Assembly: GCA_905215525.1 (NCBI GenBank)
Contig: CAJMQJ010000001.1
Span: 124,001-188,000, forward strand
From: an uncultured bacterium
GTDB taxonomy: Bacteria > Actinomycetota > Coriobacteriia > Coriobacteriales > Coriobacteriaceae
DNA length: 64,000 nucleotides
Reading direction: 5' to 3'
The notes under the pieces were generated by a model. That model had not been told where the DNA came from, made no database searches, and was given only the letters and a program-made list of their open reading frames with translations. Of the stretch, positions 42,075-50,214 are shown one piece after another. Positions within the stretch are counted from its first letter, which is position 1. Each line of letters begins with the position of its first letter. Made by a program: the position numbers and the translations under genes.

Positions 42075-42136
42075 GATGTTAATACATCAACATTTAAAAC
42101 AAGCGCATTATGGATGTTCGCCGTTGATGCGTCAAC
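42075..42136. promoter_or_regulatory. Two similar operator-like palindromes in a divergent promoter region
   Basis: GATGTTAATACATCAACAT (42075-42093) and GTTGATGCGTCAAC (42123-42136) share the half-site GTTGATG / CATCAAC and are 45 bases apart between the hydrolase and trhA genes. The spacing and symmetry fit a TetR- or MarR-type repressor. Confidence 0.5.
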
Positions 42137-42243
42137 AAGCAAAGAATGGGTAAACAAAGGGACACGTATGGTGCAAATTTCGCACGTGCCCAGACGCTTT
42201 GATATAGTGTTGAGAACTCTTTACATTGGAGGATGTAACCGGC

Positions 42244-42927
42244 ATGTCCGATTCGAGCGACAGTTCTAAGCCGCGACCCAAGACCGCGGCCGTTCCACAC
42301 TACACGGTGGGCGAGGAGATCATGAACTCCGTCACCCATGGTGTCGGCTGCCTGCTGGGTATCGCGGGCCTGGTGCTCCTGATCGTATTCGCTGCCCTGC
42401 GCGGCGGAGGCCCGGCCCACATGGCCGCGGCGATTGTCTATGGCGTCAGCATTATTCTCGAATACCTCGCCTCCACGCTCTATCACGCGATTCAGCCCGC
42501 GCGCGCCAAGCGCGTGTTTCGCATCATCGACCACAGCTGCATCTACCTGCTCATAGCCGGCAGCTATACGCCGTTTTGCCTCATCACGCTCGCAAACGAC
42601 GGCGGCCCTACGCTGTTCTTTGCCGTGTGGGCCATCGCCATTATCGGCATTGCCCTCGAGTGCTTTATGCGCGAGCGTCAACCGCACTGGGTAAGCGGCC
42701 TGGTCTATCTGCTGATGGGCTGGCTCGTCGTCTTTAAGTTGCCCGAGCTCGTGTCGCTGCTCAACCCCGTGGCGCTTGCCCTGCTCGCTGTCGGCGGCGT
42801 GTGCTACACCGTGGGCGTGCCGTTCTACATCGCCAAAAACGTGCGCTATCTGCACAGTGTTTTCCACTTGTGGGTGCTCGCCGGCAGCATCTTCCAGTTC
42901 ATGGCGGTGATTCTCTTCGTAATCTAG
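42244..42927 (+). CDS. trhA: TrhA/hemolysin III-family membrane protein
   Basis: A 227-residue protein of the PAQR/TrhA superfamily with seven membrane segments. VGEEIMNSVTHGVGC near the N terminus and ASTLYHAIQPARAKRVFRII hold conserved Glu, His, Ser and Asp region residues. FIDHS-type and YIAKNVRYLHSVFHLWVLAGS near the end hold the metal-binding His pair. The bacterial members regulate membrane energetics or lipid state; true haemolysis is doubtful. ATG 42244 follows GGAGG by 11 bases. Confidence 0.9.
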   Translation: MSDSSDSSKPRPKTAAVPHYTVGEEIMNSVTHGVGCLLGIAGLVLLIVFAALRGGGPAHMAAAIVYGVSIILEYLASTLYHAIQPARAKRVFRIIDHSCIYLLIAGSYTPFCLITLANDGGPTLFFAVWAIAIIGIALECFMRERQPHWVSGLVYLLMGWLVVFKLPELVSLLNPVALALLAVGGVCYTVGVPFYIAKNVRYLHSVFHLWVLAGSIFQFMAVILFVI

Positions 42928-43041
42928 CGATCGCGTCTGTGCCCGCGGACCTATCCAAGCGGCCGCCGGGCGCAATTGCCCTATCCGTCACCTACGCTTA
43001 CTACCCAACGTCCCGAATCTTGGAGGTTCGAGAAACTCCCG

Positions 43042-44415
43042 ATGGACATAACCATCTCCCTTATCACCACCCTCGTTTTGACCCTCATCAACGGCTACTT
43101 CTCTATGTCCGAGATGGCTCTCACCACGGCTAAGCGCGCCGTGTTGGAGCACGATGCCGAGGAGGGCGATAAACGCGCCGAGCGCGCCGTCCAGCTCGCC
43201 GCCGATTCCGACCAGCTGCTCGCCACCATCCAGGTCGCCATCACGCTCGTGGGCTTTGCCTCGTCCGCCGTCGCCTCGACGAGCCTGTCCGACCCGCTCG
43301 CCACGTGGCTCATGAGCTTTGGCATCGCGCCGCTTTCAGCCATCGCGCGCGGCCTGGCGCCGGTCATCATCACCGTCGCGGTCGCCTTTGTGTCCATCGT
43401 GATCGGCGAGCTCGTGCCCAAGCGCATCGGCCTCGCTAACGCCGAGGGCGTATCCAAGCAGGTTGTGGGACCGCTCTCCGTGTTCCAAAAGATCGCCCGC
43501 CCGCTCGTGTGGCTGACCGGCGCCTGCTCCGACGGCCTGGCCCGCATCCTGCGCATCAAGAGCGCCGACGACCGCCAGAACGTCTCGGAGGAAGAGATCA
43601 AGTACATGGTCTCGGAGCAGGACGACCTGCTCGACGAGGAAAAGCGCATGATCCACGAGATCTTTGACCTGGGCGACACCGTGGCTCGCGAGGTCATGGT
43701 GCCGCGCGTGGACACCACCATGTGCGAGGACGACGAGACGGTCGCCGACGTGTTGTCCACCATGCGCCAGACCGGCTTCAGTCGCATCCCCGTCTATCAT
43801 GAGGATCCCGACAACGTCGCGGGCATCGCGCACATTAAGGACCTGATCCAGCCCGCGCTCGACGGCAAGGGCGACCAGCCCATCGCCGACTTTTTGCGCG
43901 ACGCCACCTTTGTGCCCGATACCAAGGACATCCTGCCGCTGCTGTCCGAGATGCAGACCTCGCACGACCAGATCGTGGTCGTCGTGGACGAGTACGGCGG
44001 CACGGCCGGCATCATCACCATCGAGGACATCGTCGAGGAGATCGTCGGCGAGATTGAGGACGAGTTCGACCCCGACAACAAGTACCTCACGCGCCTCTCG
44101 CGCCGTGAGTGGCTCGTCGATGGGCGTTTTTCGTGCGATGACGCGATTGAGCTTGGTTGGCCGCTCGAGGAAAGCGATGATTATGAGACCATCGCCGGCT
44201 GGATTTTGGAGCTTTGCGACTCGGTGCCCGACATCGGAGAGGTGTTTGAGGTCGCGGGGTACAAGTTTAAAGTGCAGTCGATGCGTGGCCAGCGCATCTC
44301 GCTCATTCGCGTGATCGCTCCGGCCGAAATCGATAAGAAGGATTCCGAGTCCTCGGCAGAGAAGCCGGCGACGTCGGGTGCGGGCCCTGCGGACCCGCAC
44401 GACGGCGACGAGTAG
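43042..44415 (+). CDS. HlyC/CorC (CNNM)-family CBS-domain membrane protein
   Basis: A 457-residue protein. Residues about 1-200 are the DUF21/CNNM membrane domain (INGYFSMSEMALTTAKRAVL, IVIGELVPKRIGLANAEGVS). Two CBS domains follow (REVMVPRVDTTMCEDDETV and the region ending VDEYGGTAGIITIEDIVEEI), then a CorC_HlyC domain (EWLVDGRFSCDDAIELG). CNNM proteins are linked to Mg2+/Co2+ efflux. The start is the first residue of the membrane domain; GGAGG lies 15 bases upstream, a rather long spacing. It heads a run of same-strand genes to 46.5 kb. Confidence 0.9.
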   Translation: MDITISLITTLVLTLINGYFSMSEMALTTAKRAVLEHDAEEGDKRAERAVQLAADSDQLLATIQVAITLVGFASSAVASTSLSDPLATWLMSFGIAPLSAIARGLAPVIITVAVAFVSIVIGELVPKRIGLANAEGVSKQVVGPLSVFQKIARPLVWLTGACSDGLARILRIKSADDRQNVSEEEIKYMVSEQDDLLDEEKRMIHEIFDLGDTVAREVMVPRVDTTMCEDDETVADVLSTMRQTGFSRIPVYHEDPDNVAGIAHIKDLIQPALDGKGDQPIADFLRDATFVPDTKDILPLLSEMQTSHDQIVVVVDEYGGTAGIITIEDIVEEIVGEIEDEFDPDNKYLTRLSRREWLVDGRFSCDDAIELGWPLEESDDYETIAGWILELCDSVPDIGEVFEVAGYKFKVQSMRGQRISLIRVIAPAEIDKKDSESSAEKPATSGAGPADPHDGDE

Positions 44416-44439
44416 GGCAAGGACGAGTAGGGGAGAGTT

Positions 44440-45273
44440 ATGGCAGGCCTGTTCAACATCCTTAAGGTCACCGTCAGCGAGGACAAGATTTGCGCGCACG
44501 TGCTGGTGAACCCCGGCATGCCGCTCATGACCTCGGAGGATATCGAGGCCACGGCGCGCGTGTACTACCTGGTGCCCGCGATTGCCAAGCATCTGTGCCT
44601 GGGCGATTCCGGTCGCGAGTTCCAGGACTGCATGGGCCAGACCGAGCTTTGCCACCTGCTGGAGCACGTGACGGTCGAGCTCATGAACGAGACCGGTCTT
44701 GCCGGCAGCATCTCGTGCGGCCGCACGCGCGTAAGCGAGCATGACGAGCGTGTCTTTGAGGTCGAGCTTTCGTGCCCCGACGACGCACTGGCCATCGGTG
44801 CGCTGTCGTCGGCCACCTTTATGATGGACTGGGCGTACCTGCACGCCGACCAGCCTGCCCCCGACGTGGAAGGCACGGTCGCGGGCCTGCGCAACCTGGT
44901 GCTGGGCATGCGCGCCGAGGCCGAGGGCAAGGATCCTCACGAGGCCGTCGCCGCTGCGAACGGCGAAGATGCTGCCGAGGACGAGGGCGCTGACGAGGGC
45001 GATGTGCCGGTCGACGCCGAGCCCGTTGCCGATGCGACCGCCGAGCCCGTTCCCACCGAGCCCCAGGGCGTCCCCAACTTTGACGACGAGCCCCAGGTGG
45101 CGATTGATACCGAGGGCGCGGTTGCCGAGAGCCACGAGGCCTCCGCTGCCGTCTTTGGCGGTGCGGCGACGGTTCCGGCAGGACCTGCGCATGAGGGCGG
45201 CCTGCCGCTCGTGGACGGCGCCGGCGAGGACCCGGGTGCCACGGTGGCCATGCCGGCTATGCCTCAGGAGTAG
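44440..45273 (+). CDS. Protein with a cyanophycin-synthetase-N-terminal-like domain and acidic tail
   Basis: A 277-residue protein. Residues about 1-150 contain CHLLEHVTVELMNETG and DDALAIGALSSATFMMDWAY, resembling the N-terminal domain of cyanophycin synthetase (which reads roughly EHVALELQxxAG and AxxAVxxA). No Mur-ligase or ATP-grasp domain follows. The C-terminal 120 residues are an Ala/Glu/Asp/Pro-rich disordered tail. It starts 24 bases after the CBS gene. The domain assignment is tentative; it may have become a binding module. Confidence 0.45.
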   Translation: MAGLFNILKVTVSEDKICAHVLVNPGMPLMTSEDIEATARVYYLVPAIAKHLCLGDSGREFQDCMGQTELCHLLEHVTVELMNETGLAGSISCGRTRVSEHDERVFEVELSCPDDALAIGALSSATFMMDWAYLHADQPAPDVEGTVAGLRNLVLGMRAEAEGKDPHEAVAAANGEDAAEDEGADEGDVPVDAEPVADATAEPVPTEPQGVPNFDDEPQVAIDTEGAVAESHEASAAVFGGAATVPAGPAHEGGLPLVDGAGEDPGATVAMPAMPQE

Positions 45274-45409
45274 GCCTACGCGTTTATCACCATCACGTAC
45301 CTGCACCTTTGCCGTACGCAGATGAGCGGAGCGGCAAGTGATGCGCTGCGGGTATAATGGACAGCATTCAAACGGTGGGCACCGACGTGCCCGCAGGAGA
45401 GGAATGATC

Positions 45410-45799
45410 ATGGGTAAGACTTTCAGCTTTGTCTCCGGCGCACTTTTTGGTGCTGCTGCCGGCGCTATTATCGGTGTTGCTCTGGCTCCGCGCTCGGGCG
45501 CCGAGACCCGCGCCATGGCTGCCGATATCGCCAACGACGCCTGGGACAATATGCGCGACACCTACGAGCACAGCGCCGAGGAGGCCCGTGCTGCGGTGAA
45601 TGACTTTGGCCCGATGGTCGACGCCAAGACCGACGACCTGCGCGCCAAGGTCGACCTGGCCCGCGAGCGCATGGACCAGCTGCGTGAGCAGCTCAACGAC
45701 GCCATTTCGGGTGGCAACGTGACGCCTGCCGCCGACGTCGTGGTCGAGAACGCCGTCGAGGCTGATACCGAGGCTGCGGAGCCCTCGACCGAGGCATAA
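45410..45799 (+). CDS. YtxH-domain protein
   Basis: A 129-residue protein. A glycine-rich hydrophobic stretch (FVSGALFGAAAGAIIGVALAP) is followed by RSGAETRAMAADI, the YtxH/gas-vesicle-protein-like signature, and an amphipathic coiled coil. ATG 45410 is chosen since GGAGAGGAA lies just upstream. It overlaps the next gene by one base (TAATG). Family members are small membrane-associated stress proteins of unknown mechanism. Confidence 0.85.
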   Translation: MGKTFSFVSGALFGAAAGAIIGVALAPRSGAETRAMAADIANDAWDNMRDTYEHSAEEARAAVNDFGPMVDAKTDDLRAKVDLARERMDQLREQLNDAISGGNVTPAADVVVENAVEADTEAAEPSTEA

Positions 45800-46554
45800 T
45801 GCGCGCCGGGGATTTTGTCGGCGCCAAGATTTATCGCAAGCCTACCGAGGACAAGCGCACCAAAAAGGACGGCACGCCGCGCAGCCCTAAAAAGCTCGGA
45901 AAGATTCACTTTCCGGTCTTTACCCCGGGCGGTACGCGCGTGGTCGGCTTTATGGTCCGCCAGTCCGATATCGCGGGCATGATCGAGCGCCCCGACCGAT
46001 TCGTAGCGCTCGACGCCATTGGTGTCTACGAGGGCGCCATTGCGGTCGATGACGTCAAGGACACGTACGATGCTGCCGCCGCCAAGCGCCTCGACATCAA
46101 CCTGGACGATTGCATCATCTGGGTTGGTATGGACGTGCGCACGGAATCGGGCGATGTCGTGGGCTACTGCTCGGACGTTGAGTTCAAGCCACGCTCGGGC
46201 ATCGTACAGGCATTCTATGTGACCGCCGGTGCCGCTTCGAGCGTGCTGGTGGGCGACACGCAGGTGCCGCCGACGATGCTGCGCGGCTACGAGAACGGCG
46301 CGATGGTCGTCTCGGACGAGGTCAAGTCGCTCGGGTATTCGGGCGGTGCGGCTGCCAAGGCCGCCGAGGCCAGCGTCGTGGTGGGCGATAAGGTCAAAAA
46401 GGGCGCCAAGGTGCTCGACGACAAGGGGTCGGTTGCCGTGGACAAGGGCAGTCGCGCACTGGGCAAGCAGCTCGGCAAGACGCGCGGCATGTTCAAGGCC
46501 TTTAAGGACGAATACCAAAAGGCGAGCGGAGGCTCGTCAAAAGCTACAAAATAG
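45799..46554 (+). CDS. PRC-barrel domain protein
   Basis: A 251-residue protein. The N-terminal half has PRC-barrel-like pieces (GKIHFPVFTPGGTRVVGFMV and ESGDVVGYCSDVEFKPRSG). The C-terminal part is an Ala/Lys-rich helix with SLGYSGGAAAKAAEASVVVG. It is translationally coupled to the YtxH gene. PRC barrels bind RNA-processing or photosynthetic partners elsewhere; here the role is unknown. The MgtE-like protein at 48.4 kb also starts with PRC-barrel-like sequence. Confidence 0.75.
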   Translation: MRAGDFVGAKIYRKPTEDKRTKKDGTPRSPKKLGKIHFPVFTPGGTRVVGFMVRQSDIAGMIERPDRFVALDAIGVYEGAIAVDDVKDTYDAAAAKRLDINLDDCIIWVGMDVRTESGDVVGYCSDVEFKPRSGIVQAFYVTAGAASSVLVGDTQVPPTMLRGYENGAMVVSDEVKSLGYSGGAAAKAAEASVVVGDKVKKGAKVLDDKGSVAVDKGSRALGKQLGKTRGMFKAFKDEYQKASGGSSKATK

Positions 46555-46626
46555 CGACGTACCAAATGATGGGAGGCAAGCCGGAGACCTGTTGCTCCGG
46601 CTTGCTGTGTTTATGGGGGAGGGCAT

Positions 46627-48033
46627 ATGCGCCAAAACGGATCCAACTTAAACGGGCGTTCGGGTACGCGTCCGACGGCGCGCCGCGATCTGGGGCAGCT
46701 GCCCAGCGGTCAGCGCAAGCGTCACCGTAAGCCCGGCGCGATGTACCTCAACCATAGCCGCGGCTTTAGCGATCGCAGCGCGCGCATCGGCAACAGCCGT
46801 ACGCCCCGTCGTTCGTCTCGCCTGCCCTATGCGCTCATCGCCGTGGGTTGCGCACTCGTGCTGTTTATCGCTGCCGTCGTGGGCTACGTCAACCGCAGCG
46901 TGGACGTGGAACTCAACGGCCAGAAGACCGCGGTGCGCGTGGGCTCTACGCTGCAGAATCTCATAGACGACCAGGAGTTGACTGACACCTACGACGCAGG
47001 CGACCTGCTGGCCGTCGATGACAGCGTGCTGACCCGCCATGGCGGCGAAAAGCTGTCGGTTAAGGTGGACGGCAAGCGCATAAAACAGGGTAAGTGGAAA
47101 AGCCGCGAACTTGAGGGCGGCGAGAAGGTGACGGTCAAGGATGGCCGTAACACCTACGAGAAGCACGAGGTTCAGGCTACGGTTATCGAGCCCAAGCTCA
47201 AGGTCGAGGGCACGGGCGCTATCGAGTATGTGCAGACGTGGGGTGTCCAGGGCCGCTCGGAGGTGTGGGTCGGCGAGCAATCGGGTAAGACGCAGGACCG
47301 CGGCGAGGTTGTGCCCGCTACCGATTGCGTCGTTGCGTGCGCGAGCGTGGCGCCCAAGGGCAACGAAAAGTACGTGGCGCTGACGTTTGATGAGGGCCCG
47401 AGCGGAGCGACCAAGCAGATTTTGCAGGTACTCAAGGAAAAGGGCGTCACCGCGACGTTCTTCCTTTCGGGCGATGCGGTCGAGGCCTCGTCCGCCACGG
47501 CCAAGGCGATTGTCGATGCCGGGTGCGAAATCGGATCCAACAGCTACAGCGACGATTCGCTCAAGGGCCAGGACCGTGAGGCGGTACGCGAGCAGATCAC
47601 GAAAGGCACCGATGCGATTAAGTCGGCGACCGGCGTGAAGACGATGCTGCTGCGTGCTCCCTACGCTGCCTTTGACGAGCAAAACTGGATTGATGCGATG
47701 GACCTGGTCTCCGCCGTGGTCTCGTGGAATATTGACTCGGGCGACTGGCTGCTCAACGGTGCCGACGAGCAGGTCTCGACGGTGCTCGATTCGGTGACGC
47801 CGGGCAATATCGTGCTGCTCACCGATAGAGACGAATGCGCCGAGCAGACGCTCGAGGCGCTGCCGCAGATTATCGACGGCCTCATTGCCGACGGCTACAA
47901 GATCGTGACGCTCAGCGACCTGGTCAAGACGGACACGTCGCTGAGCAAAAAGCTCACCTCGCTGACGAAGGTCACCATGCCCAAAGGCGCCGTGTTCCCC
48001 CAACTTGCCGAGGACGATGACACCACAGAGTAG
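46627..48033 (+). CDS. Polysaccharide-deacetylase-family protein lacking metal ligands
   Basis: A 468-residue protein. A basic cytoplasmic tail is followed by one membrane anchor (about residues 70-90, LPYALIAVGCALVLFIAAVV). Then come ubiquitin-like DUF348 repeats (VDVELNGQKTAVRVGSTLQN) and a NodB-fold domain from about residue 245. The NodB motif TFDDGP reads TFDEGPS, and the H(S/T)xxH metal pair reads SNSYSDD with both His lost. RAPY is kept, but the C-terminal LxH motif reads VLLTD. It therefore probably cannot bind zinc and would not be a peptidoglycan deacetylase, though it may still bind glycan. Confidence 0.8.
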   Translation: MRQNGSNLNGRSGTRPTARRDLGQLPSGQRKRHRKPGAMYLNHSRGFSDRSARIGNSRTPRRSSRLPYALIAVGCALVLFIAAVVGYVNRSVDVELNGQKTAVRVGSTLQNLIDDQELTDTYDAGDLLAVDDSVLTRHGGEKLSVKVDGKRIKQGKWKSRELEGGEKVTVKDGRNTYEKHEVQATVIEPKLKVEGTGAIEYVQTWGVQGRSEVWVGEQSGKTQDRGEVVPATDCVVACASVAPKGNEKYVALTFDEGPSGATKQILQVLKEKGVTATFFLSGDAVEASSATAKAIVDAGCEIGSNSYSDDSLKGQDREAVREQITKGTDAIKSATGVKTMLLRAPYAAFDEQNWIDAMDLVSAVVSWNIDSGDWLLNGADEQVSTVLDSVTPGNIVLLTDRDECAEQTLEALPQIIDGLIADGYKIVTLSDLVKTDTSLSKKLTSLTKVTMPKGAVFPQLAEDDDTTE

Positions 48034-48147
48034 TCATTGGGTAGTCGTTTAAGAACGTCCCGAATGGCTATGTCACGGATGCGTCAGCGTTTGGTATGCC
48101 TGCAATGTGCAGCGCATAAATTCGATGCCGCAGGGCGATGCTGATGC

Positions 48148-48361
48148 TATAGTTACTGCGGTTAATGAGGGTCAAGAGAAAGGTTACAGGTGAAATCCAA
48201 ACCTCGACCATACAGTCGATGACCCCATGCAGGTGCTTTTTGCGCATGCACGGGGTGTAAGCGTCGAGCGGCGTGCCGCCCGCGCATGCGTATACATATC
48301 CAGAAGCCCCCGGACGCCGCACGCGCGGCCGCGTTCGGAGGAACAATGATGGGGAGCACCA
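48148..48361 (+). promoter_or_regulatory. Long structured leader of the MgtE-like gene
   Basis: A TATAGT -10-like box at 48148-48153 is followed by about 200 bases before the start codon. A hairpin, ACCCCATGCAGGTGC / GCGCATGCACGGGGTGT, lies at about 48220-48258, and GC-rich pairing potential follows (48270-48345). The M-box Mg riboswitch consensus is not recognisable. Bases 48034-48147 hold family 3 fragments and nothing else visible. Confidence 0.4.
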
Positions 48362-50206
48362 TTGAATTATCTGAGTGAGATGCTCAAATTGCCGGTCTTG
48401 GACGTCGACGGCGAAAAGCTCGGCGTGGTCAACGATTTTGGTATTGCTACCGGCGAAGTTTTTCCACACGTGACGTCGCTCGCGTTCCGCGGTCCCGGCA
48501 AGACGCCGTTTATGATCAGCTGGCGCAAATGGGTCGACCGTATCGACGAGACGGGTGTACACCTTAAGACGTCGGCCACCGAAATCCGTTTTTCGTACCT
48601 GCAGCCGACCGAACTCTTGCTTGCCCGCGACGTGCTCAACAAGCAGATTGTCGACACGCAGGGCATGAAGGTCGTGCGCGTCAACGACATCAAGTTTTCC
48701 ATGTCGGGCGAAAACCAGCTGCGCCTGCTGGGCGCCGAGGTCGGTGCTCGCGGTCTGCTACGCGCCATCAGCCCCGCGCTCGAGCATATCGTCGAAGGCT
48801 TTATGAAGCACCTGGGCAAGCCGCTCAGTGAGGACATCATCGCTTGGTCCTACATGGACCTGCTCGACCGCTCGACCAAGAACATTCAGCTCTCGGTGTC
48901 GCACAAGACGCTCGGCGAGCTGCACCCTGCCGATATCGCCGACATTATCGAGCAGCTCGACCCGCGCCTGCGTGCGCAGGTGTTTGCGCAGCTCGATACT
49001 GCCCAGGCCGCCGAGGCCATCTCGGAGTTCGATGACGACGAGCTTATGACCGAGATGCTCGAGGGCCTGTCCGACACCGACGCATCGTCGATGCTGGCCA
49101 TGATGGACCCGGACGACGCTGCCGACCTGATCGACGAGCTTGATTACGAGAAGGCCGAGAAGCTCCTGCGCCTGATGGGCGTCAAGGAGGAGAAGGCGAT
49201 TCGTAACCTGCTGGGGTATGAGGACAACACCGCCGGCCGCATCATGACCTCGGAGTTTGTCTCCCTGCCCGCTACGGCAACGGTCGGTGACGCCATCGAG
49301 GCGATCCGCGAGCTCGACGAGGACTTCGAGAGCGTCTATTACGTCTATACCGAGGATCCGAGTGGCATGCTGACCGGCGTGCTTTCGCTGCGCACGCTGA
49401 TCGTAGCCGACCGCGACGCCACGCTGGGTCAGTTGGCCTATCGCGACCTGGTCTATGTGTCGCCCGACGAGGACCAGGAAGACGTGACGGACGAGATGAC
49501 CAAGTACGACCTGGTTGCCATCCCTGTCTGCGACGAGAACCGTCATATCCTTGGTATCGTGACCTTCGACGACGCCATGGACGTTATCGCCGAGGAGCAT
49601 CAGGAGGACCTGCAGATCGCCGGTGTCGGCTCGGGCGATAGCGCGTCGGACGACTCGACGAACGTGCTCAGCTGGTTCGTGCATCGTCAGTACTGGGTTG
49701 TTGTATGGGGCATCGCATCGTGCATCATGGCGACCGTGCTGGGAACGGCGCTCGGCTCCGCGCATCTGGTGGTGTTCCCCATGTGCGCCATGCCGCTCGT
49801 GCTGCTGGCGGCCTCGCGCATGGTGTCGTTCGTCAAGAACTACTTCCTGGAGTATGACGGTCACGACGACGAGCCCAAGCCGTATCTGGGATTCTTCTTC
49901 CAGAGCACGGGCATGGGCCTGATTCTGTCACTCGTGACCTACCTGTGCGCCCAGCTGGTGCGCACCGCTGCATTCCCCGATGCCTCTATGTTTGAGGAGC
50001 AGCTCTTTACCGGCTGCTTTAACATTGCCGCCATCATTTGCCTGGTTGGCAACATGAGTGCCGTGATTTACCTGATGGTGCTGTTCTGGCGTGACGAGCA
50101 TGACCTCAACACGTCGGGCACCGCCATGAACGTCATTGCCGTCATGATCTCGTGCGTGGCGTATTGCATCGCTGCGGTGCTGCTCGCCATGTCAGTCATG
50201 GGCTAG
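48362..50206 (+). CDS. MgtE-like protein: PRC barrel, MgtE-N, CBS pair, non-canonical membrane domain
   Basis: A 614-residue protein. Residues about 1-150 contain two PRC-barrel-like units (KLPVLDVDGEKLGVVNDFG and KQIVDTQGMKVVRVNDIKF). About 180-290 is the MgtE_N superhelical repeat (LHPADIADIIEQLDPRLRAQ). About 290-415 is a CBS pair (RIMTSEFVSLPATATVGDAI). The last 175 residues carry about five membrane segments but lack the GGNxGxQ motif of the MgtE pore. It may therefore be a Mg2+-sensing partner rather than a channel. TTG 48362 is used because GGGGAG lies five bases before it. The transporter gene begins nine bases after the stop. Confidence 0.75.
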   Translation: MNYLSEMLKLPVLDVDGEKLGVVNDFGIATGEVFPHVTSLAFRGPGKTPFMISWRKWVDRIDETGVHLKTSATEIRFSYLQPTELLLARDVLNKQIVDTQGMKVVRVNDIKFSMSGENQLRLLGAEVGARGLLRAISPALEHIVEGFMKHLGKPLSEDIIAWSYMDLLDRSTKNIQLSVSHKTLGELHPADIADIIEQLDPRLRAQVFAQLDTAQAAEAISEFDDDELMTEMLEGLSDTDASSMLAMMDPDDAADLIDELDYEKAEKLLRLMGVKEEKAIRNLLGYEDNTAGRIMTSEFVSLPATATVGDAIEAIRELDEDFESVYYVYTEDPSGMLTGVLSLRTLIVADRDATLGQLAYRDLVYVSPDEDQEDVTDEMTKYDLVAIPVCDENRHILGIVTFDDAMDVIAEEHQEDLQIAGVGSGDSASDDSTNVLSWFVHRQYWVVVWGIASCIMATVLGTALGSAHLVVFPMCAMPLVLLAASRMVSFVKNYFLEYDGHDDEPKPYLGFFFQSTGMGLILSLVTYLCAQLVRTAAFPDASMFEEQLFTGCFNIAAIICLVGNMSAVIYLMVLFWRDEHDLNTSGTAMNVIAVMISCVAYCIAAVLLAMSVMG

Positions 50207-50214
50207 GTGGTCGC

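Noticed and set aside
43336..45561. A 741-codon minus-strand frame across three genes
   Set aside because: It lies opposite well-supported genes (CBS protein, 277-residue protein, YtxH) and has shadow-like composition.
48148..48361. M-box (ykoK) Mg riboswitch
   Set aside because: The conserved internal loops and multi-helix pattern of the M-box could not be recognised; only a generic structured leader is supported.
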